Part shown: piece by piece, positions 58,671 to 64,000 of the stretch | Layout of the letters: every line of letters begins with the position of its first letter | Position numbering within the stretch: position 1 is the stretch's first letter | Source of the DNA: Periplaneta americana | Lineage: Eukaryota > Arthropoda > Insecta > Blattodea > Blattidae | Assembly (NCBI RefSeq): GCF_040183065.1 | Contig: NC_091120.1 | Span: 71,512,708 to 71,576,707, forward strand | Direction of reading: 5' to 3' | Length of the DNA stretch: 64,000 nucleotides | Notes under the pieces: model-generated | Seen by the model: the letters and a program-made list of their open reading frames with translations, nothing else | Database searches by the model: none | What the model was told of the DNA's origin: nothing | Made by a program: the position numbers and the translations under genes

Positions 58671-60438
58671 CAGGGCGATTCACAAATATCTGTAAAAATT
58701 TTGTGGCTGTAATGTAGAGGTAAAAATAAAGCTAAAATGTGCTATACAACTTTTCCCGCAAATCCTTACTTTCAGAGTTATGATGCATAGTGCCATATCT
58801 TGCCAGGCATCAAAAACATGGGCCAGTAAAGCCTTCGGTTGTGTCACGTTCGCATACATAGCGACTGCGGTAGATGTTTGTTATTCGTACACCCCCACCA
58901 CAGTTGATTCCGACCTGATAGGACTTTGTTTACTGTACGTAGGTATGTTTAGTTGTATGGAACTGTTGCAGTTCCTACAGTCACTATGTTCCTTAGGTAC
59001 ACATTCATTTTGTCGTTAGTTCAGTAGGCTTCAGTTGTGTACGGTAAGATAGATCGTGCAATATCAGTTGATTGGCCAGTCAGATCACCAGACTTCTACC
59101 TTTGGGGTCGTCTGAAGGTGCTCGTTTATGCCACACAAATTCTGAACGTAGCATAACTACAGCAGTGACATCAAAATAGCTGTGAAACAGTTCGGAATTA
59201 GTTGAACGGGGTCTGTAAAATTATAAGATCAGTACATACACTGGATCATTTGCAAAATTTGTATAACAAATGGACGATTGAGAACGTCAAAATTAAAATA
59301 CTATTTAGTACATATTCTGCATGTATTAATATAGTGCAATGTCTCTGCCACAGTAACCAGCCACTGTACACTCACCTTGCTTTACAGCACTGTTTTGAAT
59401 GACGGAATAACAGATCTGACAAGTAACAGACATGACAAAGCAAACAAGCATGTACTAACCTAAAATTTTTTTTGCTTAAAATCTTCAAAATAGCAACTTA
59501 ACTACTGCACACGTGCACTATTATGTCCTCTTGATCTTGACTTTATATGTTATTATTTGTGGAAAACACAACACAAACAGATCTGACAGAGTAAAAATGC
59601 ACGCTTAGACTAAAACATAAAGCAGGAGTATGACACACAATCTCGCCAAATCAAAATGGGTGAACATAGCAGTACAATCAAAATGACTCTTTGTGCATCA
59701 TCTTGGCTTGTGCTGACATCTGTGGGATTTCTTTTTCAACTGTGTATCCATAGGAACAGAATGGTGTAACAGACCTGACTGACTTACTGGACTAGAGTAA
59801 TTATGTAATCATATTTAAGGAAATATAAACTCAGACATAAATGAATAAGTTTAGATAATATCAAATGTTTCTTTGATCTTTTTTCAATTACATTATTGAA
59901 CAAACCTTTATCTGGACATAATCATGCTCCATTTTAAAAACTTAACTAGTATGGACACAGCATTTTAGCTGTTACTATGAGAATTTTATATTATTCTCAT
60001 GAAATATTTCACATGAAGGAAATAATTCTTGTGACATTTACTACATTAGTATTGAAACTAGTCACTGTTAGGAATTTATAACTCTATCGTTATAAATGCA
60101 ATAATGGGAAGGGTAAGAATTTATGAACGTCATTTGTTATATAAATTCTGCAAATGACCCACCTACGTACAGTAAACGAAGTCTTATCAGGTGGAAATCA
60201 ACTGTACGTAATACGAGTGTAAGAATAATAAACATCTAACGCAGTCGCTATGTAGGCGAGCATTACACATCCGAAGGCTTTGCTGGTCAATGGTTTTGAT
60301 ACCTAGCAAGATAGGACATTTTGCATCATAACTCTGAAAGTAAGGATTTGCGGGAAAAGTTGTATAGAACATTTTAGTTTTAATTTTACCTCTACATTAC
60401 AGCCACAAAGTTTTTGCAGGTATTTATGAATCACCCTG
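58671..60438 (+). mobile_element. TA-flanked element with long inverted ends (about 260 bp)
   Basis: The ends CAGGGCGATTCACAAATATC and complement pair, with TA outside. Pairing continues through TGTAATGTAGAGGTAAAA, CTTACTTTCAGAGTTATGA, GCCTTCGG and TTTACTGTACGTAGG. Around 59078-59130 the + strand reads DWPVRSPDFYLWGRLKVLVY, a remnant of the same transposase C-terminal motif as at 25177-24890. The rest of the interior is AT-rich filler. Confidence 0.75.
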
Positions 60439-61095
60439 TATATGTATAAATCATAAAAATGTCCAAATGAACTAAACGAGTTTTGGGACCACACTCTTCA
60501 AAGCAGATGTTGCAGAGGTTTTTTATCGGATGTATTCCCATTTCCCTCTTATCATTCCACCAAAACTTTCCACCTTTCCCTCACTTCATCTATAATCTGC
60601 AATAGTAAAAAATGGGCTGGAGTGAAGTCTTGAGGATTGTACGGGTTTCTGATACTGATACAGAAAGGACTCTGGCTCCAGACTCCTGAGGCTTATCAGC
60701 TATTCGTCTGAGGATGGAACCCGGTTCTGTCAGAGCTGAGGCAGAGATGCTCACCTGTCAGCGTCGGATTCACGAATGTGATCCAGGCTACATTTCGAAC
60801 TTGGACAGTCACTGCATATACAGGTGCAAGTAATATAAATATGCAGATATTAACAGGATGGAACTCAACGAAAAATTGTAATACCATATTAATTCCAAAT
60901 AAATATTTTTCTCAGAAAGAAGAATATTTTCCTCTAAATGTTAACACTGTTTTACTCGATAAGTACTATCGGCACGATTCTGATTTTTACACTTATGATT
61001 AGAGAATCTGACATGGAATGATTTACCCTTTTGTAGTTTTTCAATAGAATGAACGGTTTTCTTACAAATCAAACAAAAGATTAACATATTTCATC
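60439..61095. other. Unassigned DNA
   Basis: No gene or clear repeat edge. A possible LINE 5' extension could begin here but no motif supports it. Confidence 0.3.
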
Positions 61096-62250
61096 TGACT
61101 AAGGGTAGAGTACATCAGTTATTCGTAGATTTCAAAAAGGCATATGACTCGGTTAAGAGAGAAATTTTATATAACATTCTTATTGAATTTGGTATTCCCA
61201 AGAAACTAGTTCGATTAATTAAAATGTGCCTCAATGAAACTTAGAGAAGAGTCCGTATAGGCCGGCTTCAGTCTAAGCTTTACCAATTCACTGCGGGCTA
61301 AAGCAAGGAGATGCACTATCGCCTTTACTTTTTAACTTTGCTCTAGAATATGTCATTGGGAAAGATCAGGACAACAGAGAGGGTTTGGAACTGAACGGGT
61401 CACATCAGCTTCTTATCTATGCAGATGACGTGAATATGTTAGGAAAAAATCCACAAACGATTAGAGAAAACACGGAAATTTTACTTCAAGCAGGTAAGGC
61501 GATAGGTTTGGAAGTAAACTCCGAAAAGACAAAGTATATGATTATGTCTCGTGACCAGAATATTCTACGAAATGGAGATATAAAAATTGAAGATTTATCC
61601 TTTGAACAGGTGGAAAAATTCAAATAGCTTGGAACAACAGTAAAAAATATAAATGATACTCGGGAGGATATTAAACGCAGAATACATATGGGAAATGCCT
61701 GTTATTATTCGGTTGAGAAGCTTTTATCATCCAGTCTACTGTCAAAAAATCTGAAAGTTAGAATTTATAAAACAGTCATATTACCGGTTGTTCTGTATGG
61801 TTGCGAAACTTGGACTCTCACTTTGAGAGAGGAACAGAGATTAATGGTGTTTGAGAATAAGGTTCTTAGGAAAGTATTTGGTGCTAAAAGGGATGAAGTT
61901 ACAGGAGAATGGAGAAAGTTACACAACGCAGAACTGCACGCATTGTATTCTTCACCTGACATAATTAGAAACATTAAATCCAGACGTTAGAGATGGGCAG
62001 GGCATGTAGAACGTATGTGCGAATCCAGAAATGCATATAAGAGTCTTAGTTGGGAGGCCGGAGGGAAAAAGACCTTTGGGAAGGTCAAGACGTAGATGGA
62101 AGGATAATATTAAAATGGATTTGAGGGAGGTGGGATGTGATGATGGAGACTGGATTAATCTGGCTCAGGATAGGGACCAATGGCGGGCTTATGTGAGGGC
62201 GGCAATGAACCTACTGGTTCCTTAAAAGCCATTTGTCAGTTGTAAGTAAG
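61096..62250 (+). mobile_element. LINE family A, longest copy, decayed reverse transcriptase
   Basis: Motif A reads VHQLFVDFKKAYDSVKRE; motif B is broken by stops and shifts near 61290-61330; motif C is intact in LLIYADDVNMLGKNPQ (61415 region). LGTTVKNINDTREDIKRRIH, LPVVLYGCETWTLTLREE, NKVLRKVFGAKRDEVTGEW, RWAGHVERM and [20 protein letters not shown] follow. It ends GGTTCCTTAAAAGCCA with a TAAG tail. At least four stops or shifts are visible. Shorter copies lie at 8012, 17857, 21854 and 24566. Confidence 0.85.
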
Positions 62251-63150
62251 TACGAAGTCTGACTACTCTACTGGAGTGACTAAGGGACAATAAAATGAAA
62301 AAGAATAAACAGAAAAGTTTATAAACACAAGTGGATGACCGAAAATACGATTGGAGAATGAATTCTTCTAAGGCAGAACTACTGACCTCTATTGTGGAGC
62401 TCAATGGGCGGAACAGACCTTCATGCCCTTCCTTCATTTTGATGTTGATGATGATTATCATTACTGACGGAAGTACAGTAACCGAAACCCGCCTGTCCGA
62501 AATGCATTGGTCTGCAAGATAGAAAGCACCAAGTTTATGCTATTAGATGGCCCAGGAATCGCATTACTTACAGCCACAAGAGCTGTTGTCAGGGAAACAA
62601 TGCTGATCAAAGTGATCAGTAACCAAGCAATATCATTTTCGGTATTGAGATTTCGATGTTGTATTGGACATGCAAAGTACTCTGAGGCTGAATTAACTGT
62701 ATGCTTTATTTATTAGCAAACTGCTGATCAAGTGGAATATCTTATGCTTGTAATAGAGGAAGCTTGCTTTAGCATATTCAACACGCTAGATATCCGAGAC
62801 TGGAATACTGTAAGGCGATCATTTCAATACCACATAACAGAGGGAGGCAGAACTATGAACTGCTATTATGAAAAAATGGCAAAAAAGTAAAGTACGTCTA
62901 ATGTTCTAATACATTGCTCCGTCGATATAAGAGGAAATCAATGTTCTCCTATTTAGATATAACACGCGGAGCAAGTCACTGTAATCGGCAAATGCTTGAA
63001 TATTAAAGTCGAGGAATGTTATGGACAGAAAAACATTTGTCATACGGGAATGTGTATTTCAGAGTTGTTAATTCATCATAAAAAGTGAATCTGATACAAC
63101 GTTAATACAAATTAATTTTATTTCCTAGAATATATCTATAAAATACACAC
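62251..63150. other. Unassigned DNA
   Basis: A TGATGATGA-type short repeat near 62440 and CAGTAACCGAAACCCG near 62477 (faintly like a pogo end) are the only patterns. No gene is supported. Confidence 0.3.
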
Positions 63151-63250
63151 AATAATAAATAAATAAATACATAAGTAAATAAACAAATAAATACATAAGT
63201 AAATAAACAAATAAATACATAAATCCATAAGTAAATAAGTGAATGAATGA
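63151..63250. repeat. AAATA/AAATAAGT-rich degenerate microsatellite
   Basis: About 100 bases of alternating AAATAAAT, ACATAAGT and AAACAAAT words. Confidence 0.85.
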
Positions 63251-63727
63251 ATTATCTTAAAATCTCTAGCAATTTCCTTAATATTTCTAGGCGCTTAATA
63301 ATATTTACGTTAACAAAAATACTTAGGCATGAACGTTTCGTGCCTTACCGGTATGCTGGGACTTGGATTCTCATCACAACAGACCACTTTGTACTGTGTT
63401 TTGCTTTGCTTAGACCCAAACGCATTCTACTAAATCGGCGAAACAATATACATCTTATCCTATTTATGTATTAGTTTCAATTTGTCCAAAAGTGTGTTTG
63501 TTTAGTGGATTACCGATGAAGCATAGACAAATAACGAACAGAGCGAATAAACTAACACCTCACACTTTCAAAATAACGTAGGAGTTAAATATAGCTGAAT
63601 TTAGTAAATAATAAAATAACTCTCAATGTTTATTTTCAGATAACCTTGGTGCTATTTGCTATAGTAATGGTCATACACCACGTTTATTCAAGTACGTTAA
63701 AGAAGGCAGTGCAAGCACAGTCTAGTA
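63251..63727. other. Unassigned AT-rich DNA
   Basis: Nothing supported; a hydrophobic open stretch after a TTTTCAG near 63640 was considered and rejected as an exon. Confidence 0.3.
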
Positions 63728-64000
63728 CAGGCATGTCAAAACCCTGCACATCGTGCAGTCGCGCACATTGTGCACTTGTCTCTGTGCGATGTGCAGTTCC
63801 TATTCCCCTACCTGCAGGGAGTGAATCGGCTTGGAGGGGAACGCGACAGGGCTGTACATTACCTGCAGTAGCAGAACAGCTTTGGTTTCAGTAACACAGA
63901 TCAGTACGGGTGTGCTCATTGAGCTGTGATTGTGAATGCGTTATGAAAAATAAAGTGAGGAGTCCACAGATATAACGAAGAAGAGAAATCACGAATCATA
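63728..64000 (+). mobile_element. Left part of a possible hAT element, cut by the window edge
   Basis: CAGGCATGTCAAAACCCTGC has the CA-G start and ATGTCAAA wording of many animal hAT termini. The next 200 bp are GC-rich with repeated GTGCAG/TGCACA words, and a short frame rich in basic residues opens at the window end. The right end and target duplication lie outside, so this is tentative. Confidence 0.4.

Noticed and set aside
63640-63727. A hydrophobic open stretch after TTTTCAG as a fourth opsin exon
   Set aside because: Joined in the required phase 2 it gives an immediate stop, and the residues do not match TM5 of opsins.

Overview
The window looks like nuclear DNA of an insect, most likely a cockroach or a relative (Blattodea; Periplaneta-like). 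Reasons: coding exons with canonical GT-AG introns spread over tens of kilobases, an arthropod-type ciliary opsin, an insect gustatory receptor with the C-terminal TYxxxxxQF signature, AT-rich noncoding DNA, and a dense load of insect-type mobile elements. The genus is an inference from repeat style. Nothing bacterial, viral or CRISPR-like was seen.

Host genes. Two are supported. (1) A ciliary opsin (pteropsin/c-opsin type) on the + strand: exon 1 at 5369-5503, exon 2 at 32207-32366, exon 3 at 53581-53776. Reading phase is kept at both junctions, and introns are about 26.7 kb and 21.2 kb. The exons cover the start through TM4 and into extracellular loop 2; TM5-TM7, including the retinal-binding lysine, must lie past the right edge. 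(2) A two-exon gustatory receptor on the - strand (exon 1 12867-12502, exon 2 10774-10031; 369 residues) nested antisense inside opsin intron 1. It looks complete and has a poly(A) signal.

Layout. 1-5.3 kb: unassigned DNA, a TTAA-flanked MITE and a foldback element carrying a nested SINE and LINE end, just upstream of the opsin. 5.3-32.2 kb: opsin exon 1 and intron 1, holding a second foldback element, a pogo-type MITE, the receptor gene (its own intron hosts a pogo-like element with a PHD-finger remnant and a MITE), several SINE families, TA-flanked TIR elements, and a stratified locus at 20.4-25.4 kb (LINE, Tc1, pogo, mariner). 32.2-53.8 kb: exons 2-3 and intron 2, with a hAT MITE in a mariner relic, a TIR element with tRNA-like arms, a long non-LTR reverse transcriptase ORF, an R2-like LINE split by a SINE, and a complete hAT element with an unbroken 494-codon transposase. 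53.8-64 kb: a composite TIR element beginning 12 bp after the exon 3 donor, a long-TIR element, another LINE, and the start of a further hAT-like element.

The two host genes are a light receptor and a chemoreceptor; the arrangement suggests possible regulatory interference, but nothing in the sequence proves it. The rest is mainly a record of nested transposition, with several insertions datable by target-site duplications (TSDs).
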